Source: Rhodospirillales bacterium (GTDB lineage Bacteria; Pseudomonadota; Alphaproteobacteria; Reyranellales; Reyranellaceae). Taken from it: DNA of 47,997 nucleotides. Below the pieces are notes generated by a model that was not told the DNA's origin, ran no database searches, and saw only the letters and a program-made list of their open reading frames with translations. The DNA lies in contig WHTW01000048.1 in the NCBI GenBank assembly GCA_009377525.1, forward strand, positions 1 through 47,997, read 5' to 3'. Position 1 is the first letter of the stretch. Every line of letters starts with the position of its first letter. This document shows positions 17,311-25,891 of the stretch, piece after piece. The position numbers and the translations under genes are program-made.

Positions 17311-18345
17311 TCAGAGCACCGCTTCGGCGACGACGCGCAGCGACTCGACCGTCACGCCGCTCAGCAGCATCGAGCCGACCTCGTGCCGGCTGCCGGCCTC
17401 TTTCCAGGCCTGCAGTCGATCCTTTATGCGCTCGGGGCTGCCGACCAGCGAGGTCTCGTCGACCAGGGCATCGGGCACCGCTGCGATCGCCTCGGCGCGC
17501 CGGCCGCCGAGAAAGGCGTCCTGGATCTTCACCGCGGCCGCCTCGTAGCCGAGCTTCTTGGTGAAGTCGTTGTAGAAGTTCCTGGTCCGCGCACCCATGC
17601 CGCCGATATAGAGTGCGAGCTCGGGCTTCAGCGCATCGCGGCAGGCCTGCAGGTCGGGGCCCATGTTGATCCGCACGAAAGGCGCCACGTCGAAATCGGC
17701 GAGAGTTCGGCCCGCCGGCCCGCGGGCGATGCCTTCGAGCAGCGGCTTGGTCACCATGCCGGCCTTCTCCGGCGACATGAAGATCGGCAGCACCCCGTCG
17801 GCCACCTCGCCTGCCGTCCGGAGCCCGATCGGCGTAATCGAGGCGGCATAGATCGGCATGGTGGGATCGCCATGCAGGATGCTTTTCAGCGGCTTGCCCA
17901 ACCCGGTCGCGCCCGGGCCCTTGTAGGGGATCTGGTAGAGCTCGCCGTCATGCTGCAACGGCGCCTCGCGCTTCAGGATCTTGCGCAGGATCTCGATGTA
18001 CTCGCGGGTGCGCGCCATCGGCTTGCCGAACGGCACGCCGTGCCAGCCCTCGACGACCTGCGGTCCCGACGCGCCGATGCCCAGCAGGAAGCGGTTGCTC
18101 GACAGCGCCTGCAGGGTGAGCGCCGTCATCGCGGTGCAGGCGGGCGTGCGCGCCTGTATCTGCATGATGCCGACGCCCGCCTTGATGCGCGTCGTGCGGG
18201 CCAGGATCCAGGCCGTCGGCGTCACCGCGTCGGTGCCGTAGGCCTCGCCGCTCCACACCGAATGGTAGCCCAGACGCTCGGCCTCCAGGACCTCGTCGAG
18301 CGCAAGGTGGTCGCCGTGATAGCGCAGAAGCATCCCGAGCCGCAT
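17311..18345 (-). CDS. LLM-class flavin/F420-dependent oxidoreductase
   Basis: A 344-residue luciferase-like monooxygenase-fold protein. MRLGMLLRYHGD at the start, TRIKAGVGIMQIQARTP (residues ~50-66), RFLLGIGASGPQVVEGWHG and an AGEVADGVLPIFMSPE segment follow the F420-dependent methylenetetrahydromethanopterin-reductase-like branch. ATG 18345 has AGGAG six bases upstream; an ATG at 18351 overlaps the previous stop but sits directly on that AGGAG. The open frame continues to 19260 only because the upstream gene lacks stops in that frame. It follows another LLM oxidoreductase, probably in one transcript; substrate unknown. Confidence 0.87.
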   Translation of the reverse strand: MRLGMLLRYHGDHLALDEVLEAERLGYHSVWSGEAYGTDAVTPTAWILARTTRIKAGVGIMQIQARTPACTAMTALTLQALSSNRFLLGIGASGPQVVEGWHGVPFGKPMARTREYIEILRKILKREAPLQHDGELYQIPYKGPGATGLGKPLKSILHGDPTMPIYAASITPIGLRTAGEVADGVLPIFMSPEKAGMVTKPLLEGIARGPAGRTLADFDVAPFVRINMGPDLQACRDALKPELALYIGGMGARTRNFYNDFTKKLGYEAAAVKIQDAFLGGRRAEAIAAVPDALVDETSLVGSPERIKDRLQAWKEAGSRHEVGSMLLSGVTVESLRVVAEAVL

Positions 18346-18347
18346 GG

Positions 18348-19337
18348 TCATCTCCTGCCGCGCAAGCCGGCCAGCAGCGGCATCGCCTCGGCGGCGAAGC
18401 GCTCGATCTGCTGGTCGCGCTCTTCGTAAGGGCCGACGAAGTCGAGGATGATGTGCCGCGCGCCGGCCTGCTGGAACTTGAAGATCGTCTCGATGACCTG
18501 ATGTGGCGGACCGAGCGCGCAGTAGCGTTCGGCGGCCTTGCGGAAGTCCATGGCGTAGCGCTGGCTGAGCGATACCGTCGCGGCGTCGAGCGCCTTTTCG
18601 TAGGTGTCGTCGATGCGTGTGAACAGGAGATGCGCGGTGCCGAAGGGACGGTCGAAAGTGCGGGCCGCCTCGCTCGCCGACGTGGCGATCTTCTCGAGGC
18701 CCTGGCGGAACATGTCGGGTGTCACGACATAGGACATCCAGCCGTCGGTCATGCGGCCGATGCGGCGCAGGGCGGGGTCGGAGCGGCCGCCGCACCAGAT
18801 CGGCGGGCCGCCCGCCTGGCGCGGCGGCGGCTGCATCTTCACGCCCTGGAACTTGAAGAAGCGGCCATCGTGCGAGGCGGGCCCGCCGCTCCACAGCTTG
18901 CGCAGGACGGTGAGGCTCTCGCTCAGCCGCGCGCCGCGCTCGTTGATCGGCACGCCGCAGGCCTCGTACTCCTTGGGGAACTCGCCGCCGACGCCGACGC
19001 CGAAGATGAAGCGGCCTTCGGTCAGGTGGTCCAGGGTCGAGACCTGCTTGGCCACCGGCGTCGGATGGCGCAGCGGCAGGAGATAGACGCCCGTGCCGAA
19101 GACCAGGCGCCGGCTCACCACGGCCGCCTGCGCAAGCTGCAGCAGCGGGTCGAAGATCGCGATCGTGAAGGCTACGTGATCGCCAACCCACAGCGAATCG
19201 TAGCCGCAGCGGTCGACCAGCTCGACCAAGCTGCGCATTTCGTCGACGGTCGGCAGCCACGGGCCCGTCGCCGGCTCGGTGCGGCGGTGGATGGTCTGCA
19301 CGCCGATGCTGAGGTGATCGTCCAGGGGCAGGTCCAT
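18348..19337 (-). CDS. LLM-class flavin-dependent oxidoreductase
   Basis: A 329-residue member of the luciferase-like superfamily, distinct from its downstream neighbour. CGYDSLWVGDHVAF (about 44-57), RLVFGTGVYLLPLRHPTPVAKQVSTLDHLTEGRFIFGVGVGGEF (flavin-binding barrel core, in two parts), and IWCGGRSDPALRRIGRMTDGW are typical. Probably an FMN- or F420-using monooxygenase or reductase on an organic substrate. The two LLM genes nearly abut and lie four bases after the ABC-F gene, so the three may be co-transcribed. Confidence 0.88.
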   Translation of the reverse strand: MDLPLDDHLSIGVQTIHRRTEPATGPWLPTVDEMRSLVELVDRCGYDSLWVGDHVAFTIAIFDPLLQLAQAAVVSRRLVFGTGVYLLPLRHPTPVAKQVSTLDHLTEGRFIFGVGVGGEFPKEYEACGVPINERGARLSESLTVLRKLWSGGPASHDGRFFKFQGVKMQPPPRQAGGPPIWCGGRSDPALRRIGRMTDGWMSYVVTPDMFRQGLEKIATSASEAARTFDRPFGTAHLLFTRIDDTYEKALDAATVSLSQRYAMDFRKAAERYCALGPPHQVIETIFKFQQAGARHIILDFVGPYEERDQQIERFAAEAMPLLAGLRGRR

Positions 19338-19341
19338 GGCG

Positions 19342-20880
19342 CTAGGTTACCTCGCCCCGGTCGAAGAAGCTCTCGGCATCGTCGATTTCGACCAGCCGGC
19401 CCTTGCGGATTTCCACGAAGCGGTTGGCGACCGTGCGGGTGAAGTAGCGGTCGTGGCTGACGAACAGGCACGATACGTCGCTTTGCTCGAGCTCGTCCTC
19501 GAGCGCTTCCTGGCCCTCGATGTCGAGATGGTTGGTCGGCTCGTCCAGCAGGTACATGTTGGGCCGCAAGAGCTTCATCTTGAGGAACACCAGCCGCGCG
19601 CGCTCGCCGTGGCTCAGGATGGTGATCGGCTCGGGTGTCTTGGCGAAGGGGAAGCCCGCGCCGGCAAGCTGGCGGATCGCATCCCTTTCGGTGATGCCGG
19701 GCACCTCCAGCACGTAGTCGAGGATCGACATGTCGACCGGCAGGTCGCGCATGGTCTGGTCGAAATAGACCAGCCGGCAGGCCGGATTGAAGCGTATCGG
19801 CGAGAGGCTGTCGTAGTGCTCCAGCTCCGGATCGAAGGCTTGGGCCAGCGCCGACAAGAGCGTCGACTTGCCGGCGCCGTTGACGCCCAGGAGTGCGATA
19901 CGGTCGCCGGCGGCGACGGCCAGCCGGTCGATGGCGATCAGCTTGCGCTCGCTGCCCGGCGCCAGGACGTCGAGGCCGGCGATCCGCAGCGCCACCTTGG
20001 CGTCGATGTCGCCGTCGGCCAGCTCGAGTCGCCGCTCGCGCGCGACATAGGCCTGGGTGCGGTCCTTCTCGATGCGGGCGATGCGTGTCTCCAGCGCTGC
20101 CTTGCGCTTGTTGAGGTCGGGGTTCTTGACCGCCCACACCTTGTAGCGCGCCGCGGCCTGCTCAAGCCGGCGGATCTCCTTTTCCTCGAGCTGCGCGCGC
20201 GCCGCCGCGGTCGCATCACGGCGCAGCAGTTCCTCGCGGGCCTGGCTGAAACTCATCTTGAAGGCGTGCATGCCGTCGCTGCGCAGGAAGAGCGTGCGCT
20301 CGGTCACGCGGTTCAGGAATTCGCGGTCGTGGCTCACGATCAGCATCGGCACGGGGAAGTCGACCGTGAGCCAGCGCTCGAGCGTGTTGATGTTGGCGAG
20401 GTCGAGATGGTTGGTCGGCTCGTCGAGGATCAGGATGTCCGGCTCCTCGAGCCGCGCCGCCACCGCGATCAGCAGCAGGCGCTGCCAGCCGCCCGACAGG
20501 GTGCCGAACGGCTTGTCGAGGATTTCCGGCTCGACGCCGATCTCGTCGAGCAGCACGTCGATGCGCCAGTAGTCGTCGCCCAGCCCGACCTTGGCGAGCG
20601 AGCGCTGCAGCACGTCGCGCACCGCGAGCGCGGCCAGGCCCGGCGGCACGTCCTGCGGCACGCTGCCGGTCCGAAGCCCGCGAGACCGGATCACCTTGCC
20701 GCCGTTGAGCTCGAGCTCGCCGGTCAGGCATTTCAGCAGGGTCGATTTGCCCGTGCCGTTCTCGCCGACCAGCGCGGTGCGCGCGCCATCGAGCAGGAAC
20801 GTCACCCCGCCGAACACGCGGGCCGAGCCGTAGAAGAAAGAGGCCCGCTCCATTCCGAGCACGGCCTGACGCGTCGCCAT
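19342..20880 (-). CDS. ABC-F family ATPase (ribosome-associated type)
   Basis: A 512-residue soluble protein with two ABC domains and no membrane segments. The first has GENGTGKST (39-47), LSGGWQRLLLIAVA and ILILDEPTNHLDL. The second has GVNGAGKST, LSHGERARLVFLKM and MYLLDEPTNHLDI. The linker (about residues 225-285) is long, charged and helical (AAARAQLEEKEIRRLEQAA), as in ABC-F proteins that enter the ribosomal E site. Most similar in layout to the Uup/EttA group; exact subfamily unclear. It is followed closely by two LLM oxidoreductases. Confidence 0.92.
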   Translation of the reverse strand: MATRQAVLGMERASFFYGSARVFGGVTFLLDGARTALVGENGTGKSTLLKCLTGELELNGGKVIRSRGLRTGSVPQDVPPGLAALAVRDVLQRSLAKVGLGDDYWRIDVLLDEIGVEPEILDKPFGTLSGGWQRLLLIAVAARLEEPDILILDEPTNHLDLANINTLERWLTVDFPVPMLIVSHDREFLNRVTERTLFLRSDGMHAFKMSFSQAREELLRRDATAAARAQLEEKEIRRLEQAAARYKVWAVKNPDLNKRKAALETRIARIEKDRTQAYVARERRLELADGDIDAKVALRIAGLDVLAPGSERKLIAIDRLAVAAGDRIALLGVNGAGKSTLLSALAQAFDPELEHYDSLSPIRFNPACRLVYFDQTMRDLPVDMSILDYVLEVPGITERDAIRQLAGAGFPFAKTPEPITILSHGERARLVFLKMKLLRPNMYLLDEPTNHLDIEGQEALEDELEQSDVSCLFVSHDRYFTRTVANRFVEIRKGRLVEIDDAESFFDRGEVT

Positions 20881-20901
20881 GCCAAAATCCTGTCCAAGTC
20901 C

Positions 20902-20985
20902 CTAAATGCCAGGGACCAGTACGCCATCCTTGGCGACAATACGACCGGCTTTGATCACGAGCTTGCGCCGCGGCCGGGTGGCCAT
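20902..20985 (-). pseudogene. Orphan copy of an amidohydrolase C-terminus
   Basis: The minus-strand reading ATRPRRKLVIKAGRIVAKDGVLV ends at a TAG near 20902. It is nearly the same as the last residues of the amidohydrolase at 21919 (ATRPRRKLVIKAGRIVARDGVLVS). At DNA level 20914-20982 and 21925-21993 differ at only 4 of 69 positions, in the same orientation. No further part of the gene precedes it, so it is a stump left by duplication or insertion, with the membrane-protein gene at 21087 between the two copies. Confidence 0.85.
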
Positions 20986-21086
20986 CCGAGGCCACAGTTC
21001 GGGCTTGATTGCTGTCGTTCCATTCGCGTAACTTTACCGACAGTTGTAGTGCCTACGCGTCCTCACTCGCTATTTGGGAGATGCAA

Positions 21087-21872
21087 ATGAGCACTGAACC
21101 GACTTTCCTCGAACGCGAATATACGGAGCTGAACGCAAACTTCAGGCTGCTTTCAGATGTGCGATTCAAACTCCTCGCACTGGTTCCTATTTTGGGAGGA
21201 ATTGCGGTCTTCGTTCTTTCGAATATCGGCCTTTCGGCGAACAGTTCAGCGGCGGCAGGCGCCCAGGCGTCTCAAGCCGTTGCTCCAGCCCAAGACTGGC
21301 TCCTGGCGCTTTTGGGTAGCATCTTTGGCTTCCTGGTGAGCCTAGGCATCGTAATCTACGACCAACGCAACTCGGAGCTATACAACGCTCTGATACACCG
21401 CGCGAAGTACATCGAGAAACTGAATGATCTTCCAACTGCGCCGGGTGGCCTGAAGGTCTCGGCAGGAAAGAAACGCCCAGAAGGAAAGAATGCGGAGATG
21501 GGAGGGCAGTTCAGCGAAAGGCCTCTCAAGCGGCGGCGCTTTGGACCAATCCTCGCCGGCCACGATTTGGCGCTCGCCTTTATCTACGGGCCGCTGCTTG
21601 GTGCGTGGTTCTTTCCGGGGGTTTACTCGGCGATGCTGCTTTGGGACCCCTCTCAGAAGGACGCAAGATCGACTGCGGTAATTGTCGTCGGCATTGCAGT
21701 CGCCTTAGCTATAGGCTGGCTCTCATGGCTCGATAAGCAAGACAGCGCCGCTTACAATATTGCCAACGTTGAGAACCCAGGCAATGCGGCGGCGTTGGCC
21801 GCTGCCCGCGCAAAGACCGAAGCCCGCGGGGAGGAGGACACGTCGCTGCAAGAAAGGCCGGTAAGCGCGTAG
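21087..21872 (+). CDS. Membrane protein of unknown function
   Basis: A 261-residue protein beginning MSTEPTFLEREYTELNANFRLLSD. It has about four hydrophobic segments: FKLLALVPILGGIAVFVLSNIG, DWLLALLGSIFGFLVSLGIVIY, LALAFIYGPLLGAWFFPG and TAVIVVGIAVALAIGWLSWL. A polar, lysine-rich loop lies between the second and third. ATG 21087 has GGGAG six bases upstream (the in-frame ATG at 21081 is too close). Codon use is less GC-biased than neighbours, and the gene lies between two copies of an amidohydrolase 3' end, so it looks acquired. I do not recognise a domain. Confidence 0.75.
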   Translation: MSTEPTFLEREYTELNANFRLLSDVRFKLLALVPILGGIAVFVLSNIGLSANSSAAAGAQASQAVAPAQDWLLALLGSIFGFLVSLGIVIYDQRNSELYNALIHRAKYIEKLNDLPTAPGGLKVSAGKKRPEGKNAEMGGQFSERPLKRRRFGPILAGHDLALAFIYGPLLGAWFFPGVYSAMLLWDPSQKDARSTAVIVVGIAVALAIGWLSWLDKQDSAAYNIANVENPGNAAALAAARAKTEARGEEDTSLQERPVSA

Positions 21873-21918
21873 GTCGCTTCACTCGGCGGCCGTGACACCA
21901 GTAGGTAGGAAAAACCCG

Positions 21919-23100
21919 TCAGGAGACCAGTACGCCATCCCTGGCGACAATGCGGCCGGCTTTGATCACGAGCTTGCGCCGAGGCCGGGTGGCGACCGCT
22001 TCGGCTAGAGACCCCGCTTCGACCACCACGAAGTCGGCCGGTCGGCCGACGGCGATGCCGTAGCCGGCGATGTCCAGCACGTCCGCGGCTGTCTTCGTCA
22101 CCATGTCGAAGGCCAGTGCCAGTTCCTCATCATGCCGGAAATTGGCGCGATAACCGATCATCATGGCGCGTTCGAGCATGTCGCCGTTGCCGAAGGGCGA
22201 CCAGGCATCGCGGATATTGTCGGAGCCGCCGAACACGCGGACGCCATGCGCGCGCAGGAGTTTCAGCGGCGGGATCGTGGCACCGCCCGGGCCGTGGCTC
22301 ATGATGGCGACGCCGGTCTCGGCCAGAAGGTCGGCCGTGCGCTCGGCCAGCTCGGTCGGCACCGAGCCCAGTGCAAAAGCATGGCTCACCGCGACCTTGC
22401 CCTGCAGGCCGGCCGCCCGGGTGCGTTCGGCGATGGCGTGGATCTGGGCCAGACCGCCTTCGCCGCCGTCGTGCAGATGGATGTCGATGCCCACGCCACG
22501 CCGGTCGGCGATGGCGAAGACCGGATCGAGATGGCCGTCGAGGTCGCCGTCGATACCCACGGGATCGAGGCCACCCAAGAGGTCTGCCCCCTCGGCGATG
22601 GCGGCGTCCAGCAACTCGGCGGTCCCGGGCGAGCGCAAAATGCCGCTTTGTGGGAAGGCGACGATCTGGATGGTGACCAGGTCGCGGAAGCGCTCGCGGA
22701 CCTTCAGGATCTCGTGGAGGTTTTTAAGGCCGAGCTGGTTGTCGATGTCGACGTGGCTGCGCATGTGCAGCGTGCCGCTGGCGATGACCTGGCGGACGAG
22801 GTTGGCGCCGGTCTCCGATTCAGGGACGGTGCGGGCGGCGCGCACCGTGCGCTCGGCCTCGATGCGGTCGGCGACGCGATTGCCGGTCGCCTGGTTTGGG
22901 ACCCAGGGCAGGCCGAGCAGGGTCTTGTCGAGATGGATATGGCCGTCGACCAGCGGCGGCAAGACCAGCGCGCCGCCGAGATCGAGGTCGCCCCTGGAAA
23001 GCGGAAGGAGGGACGGCGGGAGGAGGACGGCGATCCGCCCTCCCGAGACCTCGATGTCGTGCTTGCTGCCGTCGGGCAGCGTGGCGTTGGCGAGCCGCAC
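21919..23100 (-). CDS. Metal-dependent amidohydrolase (cytosine deaminase-like)
   Basis: A 393-residue amidohydrolase-superfamily enzyme. VDGHIHLDK (residues ~52-60) has the first HxH metal pair, HMRSHVDID and a mid-protein GIDIHLHDGG hold further histidines, VSHAFALG the next, and GSDNIRDAWSPFG the catalytic aspartate, the pattern of CodA-type cytosine/creatinine deaminases. True substrate unknown; such genes in sugar-acid or nitrogen operons often act on other cyclic amides. It is followed after 4 bp (upstream on this strand) by an aldolase and likely co-transcribed with it. The 3' end has a diverged partial duplicate at 20902-20985. Confidence 0.85.
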   Translation of the reverse strand: MRLANATLPDGSKHDIEVSGGRIAVLLPPSLLPLSRGDLDLGGALVLPPLVDGHIHLDKTLLGLPWVPNQATGNRVADRIEAERTVRAARTVPESETGANLVRQVIASGTLHMRSHVDIDNQLGLKNLHEILKVRERFRDLVTIQIVAFPQSGILRSPGTAELLDAAIAEGADLLGGLDPVGIDGDLDGHLDPVFAIADRRGVGIDIHLHDGGEGGLAQIHAIAERTRAAGLQGKVAVSHAFALGSVPTELAERTADLLAETGVAIMSHGPGGATIPPLKLLRAHGVRVFGGSDNIRDAWSPFGNGDMLERAMMIGYRANFRHDEELALAFDMVTKTAADVLDIAGYGIAVGRPADFVVVEAGSLAEAVATRPRRKLVIKAGRIVARDGVLVS

Positions 23101-23104
23101 GCCC

Positions 23105-23890
23105 TTACTTGTCGGCGACGGCGCCCGCTTCCTTGCGGGTCTGCGCGACCGCGGCGCGCGCGGCCATGGCCATCAGGCCGGAGTCGTTGGCGATGGTCAC
23201 GAACTGGAAGCCCATGCCGATTGCCCGGGCAGCGTAGCTCGCCGTGCCGTTGTGGATGCCGGCGAACAGGTTCCTCTTCTTGATGGCCGCGACCAGCTTC
23301 TCGTAGATCTTGAGGACCTGCGGCTCCTCGCGGTCGAGCCGCGGCGCCAGGCCGAGCGACAGGCCGAGATCGCTGGGACCGATATAGATGCCGCTGATGC
23401 CGGGCACGTCGAGGATGGCGTCGATATTGTCGATTGCCTCCTGGGTCTCGATCATGGGGATGACCAGCACCTCGTCGTTCGCCGTCGCCTGGTAGGGCGT
23501 CGCCGCGCCATAGGCGCCGGCGCGGATCGGGCCGTTGCTGCGCTTGCCCTTGGGCGGATAGAGCGAATAGGACACCAGCGCCTTGGCCTCGGCGGCGTTG
23601 TTGACCATCGGGCAGATCACGCCCCAGGCGCCGCCGTCCAAAACCTTGCCGATGATGCCGGGCTCGTTCCACGGCACGCGCACCAGCGGCGTCACCGGAT
23701 GCTTGTCCATCGCCTGGAAGCAGGCGACCATCGAATGGTAGTCCTGCACGCCGTGCTGCATGTCGACGGTGACGCTGTCCCAGCCACACTGCGCCATGGT
23801 TTCGGCCGAGAAACCGCTGGGGATGGCGAGCCAGGCATTGACGCAGGCCTTGCCGGCCTGCAGGCGCTTTTTCAGCATGTTCGTCGACAT
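23105..23890 (-). CDS. HpcH/HpaI-family aldolase
   Basis: A 261-residue class II aldolase that cleaves 2-keto-3-deoxy or 4-hydroxy-2-oxo acids to pyruvate and an aldehyde. Features: WDSVTVDMQHGVQDYHS (substrate/base region, about 42-58), LVRVPWNEPGIIGKVLDGGAWGVICPMV, the metal-binding glutamate in VIPMIETQEAI, and the aspartate of YIGPSDLGLSLG. With the adjoining sugar ABC transporter, aldose epimerase and SDR, it would fit non-phosphorylative sugar breakdown (sugar to lactone/acid to 2-keto-3-deoxy acid to pyruvate). No dehydratase for the middle step is in the window, so this pathway is only a suggestion. Confidence 0.9.
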   Translation of the reverse strand: MSTNMLKKRLQAGKACVNAWLAIPSGFSAETMAQCGWDSVTVDMQHGVQDYHSMVACFQAMDKHPVTPLVRVPWNEPGIIGKVLDGGAWGVICPMVNNAAEAKALVSYSLYPPKGKRSNGPIRAGAYGAATPYQATANDEVLVIPMIETQEAIDNIDAILDVPGISGIYIGPSDLGLSLGLAPRLDREEPQVLKIYEKLVAAIKKRNLFAGIHNGTASYAARAIGMGFQFVTIANDSGLMAMAARAAVAQTRKEAGAVADK

Positions 23891-23982
23891 ATCGGCGTTT
23901 CCTCTTCCATGAGCGAAGACGCCGGATCATAGGCAGGCCGGCGGCGCCTCGCCACGGTGTCCTGTCGCAGAGCGGGTTCATG

Positions 23983-24045
23983 TCTTCCGGACCGCGCGCG
24001 TCCCGCGCGCTCATGAGGCGCGCGGGACGCGCGCGGTCCGGAAGA
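23983..24045. repeat. Perfect palindromic repeat, family A (complete copy)
   Basis: Two 28-base arms, 23983-24010 and 24018-24045, are perfect reverse complements around TCATGAG. The element is identical, as far as it is visible, to the copy at 1-54, and shares motifs with 2761-2911. It sits 7 bases past the stop of the minus-strand permease gene at 24053 and separates the ABC transporter from the aldolase gene. Confidence 0.95.
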
Positions 24046-24052
24046 GCATGAG

Positions 24053-24940
24053 TCAGCCCTTCACAGCGCCCGCCGACAGGCCCTCGACGATGTACTTCTG
24101 CAGCAGGGCGACCAGCACGACGGTCGGCGCCAGCGCCAGCAGGCAGATCGCCATCATCAGGTTGAAGAAGACGTGGACGTCGCCGACCAGGCTCGCGATC
24201 ACCACAGGAAGGGTCATGAAGTTCGGCCGGGCGTTCAGGATCAGCGGGATCAGCAGCTCGTGCCAGGAGATGATGAACATGATGACACCGCACGCCGCCA
24301 ACGCCGGGGTGGCGAGCGGCAGCACGATGCGCACGAAGGCGGTGAAGCGCGTGCAGCCGTCGATGCGGGCGGCCTCCTCCAGCTCGGACGGGATGGTGTC
24401 GAAGTAGGGCGCCAGGATCAGGATGGCATAGGGCAGCAGGAAGCCTGTCTCGGCGATGATGACGCCGCTCAGCGAATTCAGCTGCCCGACCGAGCGCATG
24501 ACGATGTACAACGGGATCATCAGCACGATCACCGGCACGAAGCGCGCCACGATGTTGGCCTGCAGCAGGAACAGCGTCCATCGATAGCGCAGGCGGGCGA
24601 GCGTATAGGCCGACAGCGAGCCGAACAGCAGCGTCAGCACTGTCACCGAGATCGCCACGATCGTCGAGTTGGCGAAGGCGACGTAGAAGTTCTTGATGTT
24701 GTCGGGCAGGTACGTGACCTGCTCGAAGATGCGGCCCTTCTGCTCGCCCTTGGTCAGGATGACGGTGAAGTTGTCGAGGGTGAATTCGAGCGGCAGCAGG
24801 CGGCGCGTGTCGGCCTGCAGCGCCTTCTCCGACTGGATGCTGCCGATGAACACCGCCACCACGGGAAGCAGGATGAAGAAGATCACCATCAGGTTGGCGA
24901 GGTGCAGCATCAGCTTGACCGTGGGTGTCGTCTTGAACAT
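24053..24940 (-). CDS. Carbohydrate ABC transporter permease (MalG-like)
   Basis: A 295-residue six-helix permease of the MalG/UgpE group. MLHLANLMVIFFILLPVVAVFIGSIQ is the first membrane span, and PSELEEAARIDGCTRFTAFVRIVLPLATPALAA is the EAA loop that docks the ATPase. Its ATG overlaps the last base of the partner permease. The operon (27250 to 24053) has a binding protein and two permeases but no ATPase gene, so a shared MsmK/UgpC-like ATPase elsewhere must serve it if it is functional. Confidence 0.92.
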   Translation of the reverse strand: MFKTTPTVKLMLHLANLMVIFFILLPVVAVFIGSIQSEKALQADTRRLLPLEFTLDNFTVILTKGEQKGRIFEQVTYLPDNIKNFYVAFANSTIVAISVTVLTLLFGSLSAYTLARLRYRWTLFLLQANIVARFVPVIVLMIPLYIVMRSVGQLNSLSGVIIAETGFLLPYAILILAPYFDTIPSELEEAARIDGCTRFTAFVRIVLPLATPALAACGVIMFIISWHELLIPLILNARPNFMTLPVVIASLVGDVHVFFNLMMAICLLALAPTVVLVALLQKYIVEGLSAGAVKG

Positions 24941-25860
24941 CAGAGCGTCACCCTTCGGTAGATCAGGCGCAGGTAGACCAGCGCGATCGCTGCGATCATC
25001 AGGGTGAGGATGAAGGCCGAGGCCGAGCCCATGCCGAAGTTGTTGGGCGGCGCGAAGGTGATCTTGTAGCTGTACCAGGCGGCCACCCAGGTGGCGTCGC
25101 CCGGCCCGCCCTGGGTGATGGCCAGAATCTCCTCGAACACGGCGAAGGCGAAGGCTGTGCGCAGGATCAGGATGATGGCGATGATCTGCTGCAGCATCGG
25201 CCAGGTGATCTGGCGGAAGCGATGCCAGGCGTTGGCGCCGTCGATCGCCGCCTGCTCGTAGAGCTCGCGCGGAATGCCCTGAAGTGCTGCATGCACCAGG
25301 ATGATGGCGAAGGGGAGCGTGCGCCAGATGTAGGGCACCGTGACGGCGTAGAGCGCGGTGTCGGGATTGCCGGCCCAGTTCACGGGATCGTCTATAAGTC
25401 CCGCGGTGAACAGGATGCGGTTCAGGAATCCGAACTGGAAGCTGTAGAGGAACGACCAGATCAGGCCGTTGCAGATCGGCGGGATGGCATAGGGCAGCAG
25501 GATCAGGAACCGCGTGATGCGCGACGTCCAGATGCCGGCCTGGTTGATCAGGAGCGCGATCGCCACCGCCAGCACGATCTCGCTGCCGACGGTGATGACG
25601 GTGAAGATCAGCGTGTTCTTGATGGCGACCCAGAACAGCGGGTCTTCCAGGACGCGGCCATAATTCTCCCAGCCGGTGAAGGCGAACTCGCCGCGTCGCA
25701 ATTGCCCCAGCCCGACGCGATGGACCGAGAGGTAGGCGGCGTAGCCCACCGGATAGGCCAGCACCAGGCCGAGGCAGAGGAGCGTCGGCAGGTTCATGAC
25801 CAGCGCAAAGCGGCCGGCCGACATCTCGCGCCGGAACCAGGGCGTGCGCGCCCGGTTCAC
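24940..25860 (-). CDS. Carbohydrate ABC transporter permease (MalF-like)
   Basis: A 306-residue permease of the MalF/UgpA group with about six helices: LVMNLPTLLCLGLVLAYPVGYAAYLSV near the start, ITRFLILLPYAIPPICNGLIW, and the coupling loop IPRELYEQAAIDGANAWHRFRQITWPML. It forms a heterodimer with the product at 24053. It begins 31 bp after the binding-protein stop, in the same transcript. Confidence 0.92.
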   Translation of the reverse strand: MNRARTPWFRREMSAGRFALVMNLPTLLCLGLVLAYPVGYAAYLSVHRVGLGQLRRGEFAFTGWENYGRVLEDPLFWVAIKNTLIFTVITVGSEIVLAVAIALLINQAGIWTSRITRFLILLPYAIPPICNGLIWSFLYSFQFGFLNRILFTAGLIDDPVNWAGNPDTALYAVTVPYIWRTLPFAIILVHAALQGIPRELYEQAAIDGANAWHRFRQITWPMLQQIIAIILILRTAFAFAVFEEILAITQGGPGDATWVAAWYSYKITFAPPNNFGMGSASAFILTLMIAAIALVYLRLIYRRVTL

Positions 25861-25891
25861 GGCCAGTTCCTGGGCTTGTGCGGTCAGGGCG

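Noticed and set aside
17311..19260. 649-codon frame suggesting fused LLM oxidoreductases
   Set aside because: The N-terminal 300 codons are an out-of-frame reading of the upstream LLM gene. The real start at 18345 has its own ribosome binding site.
22704..24581. 625-codon minus-strand frame across aldolase and permease genes
   Set aside because: Shadow frame; the true genes in the other frames are intact and conserved.
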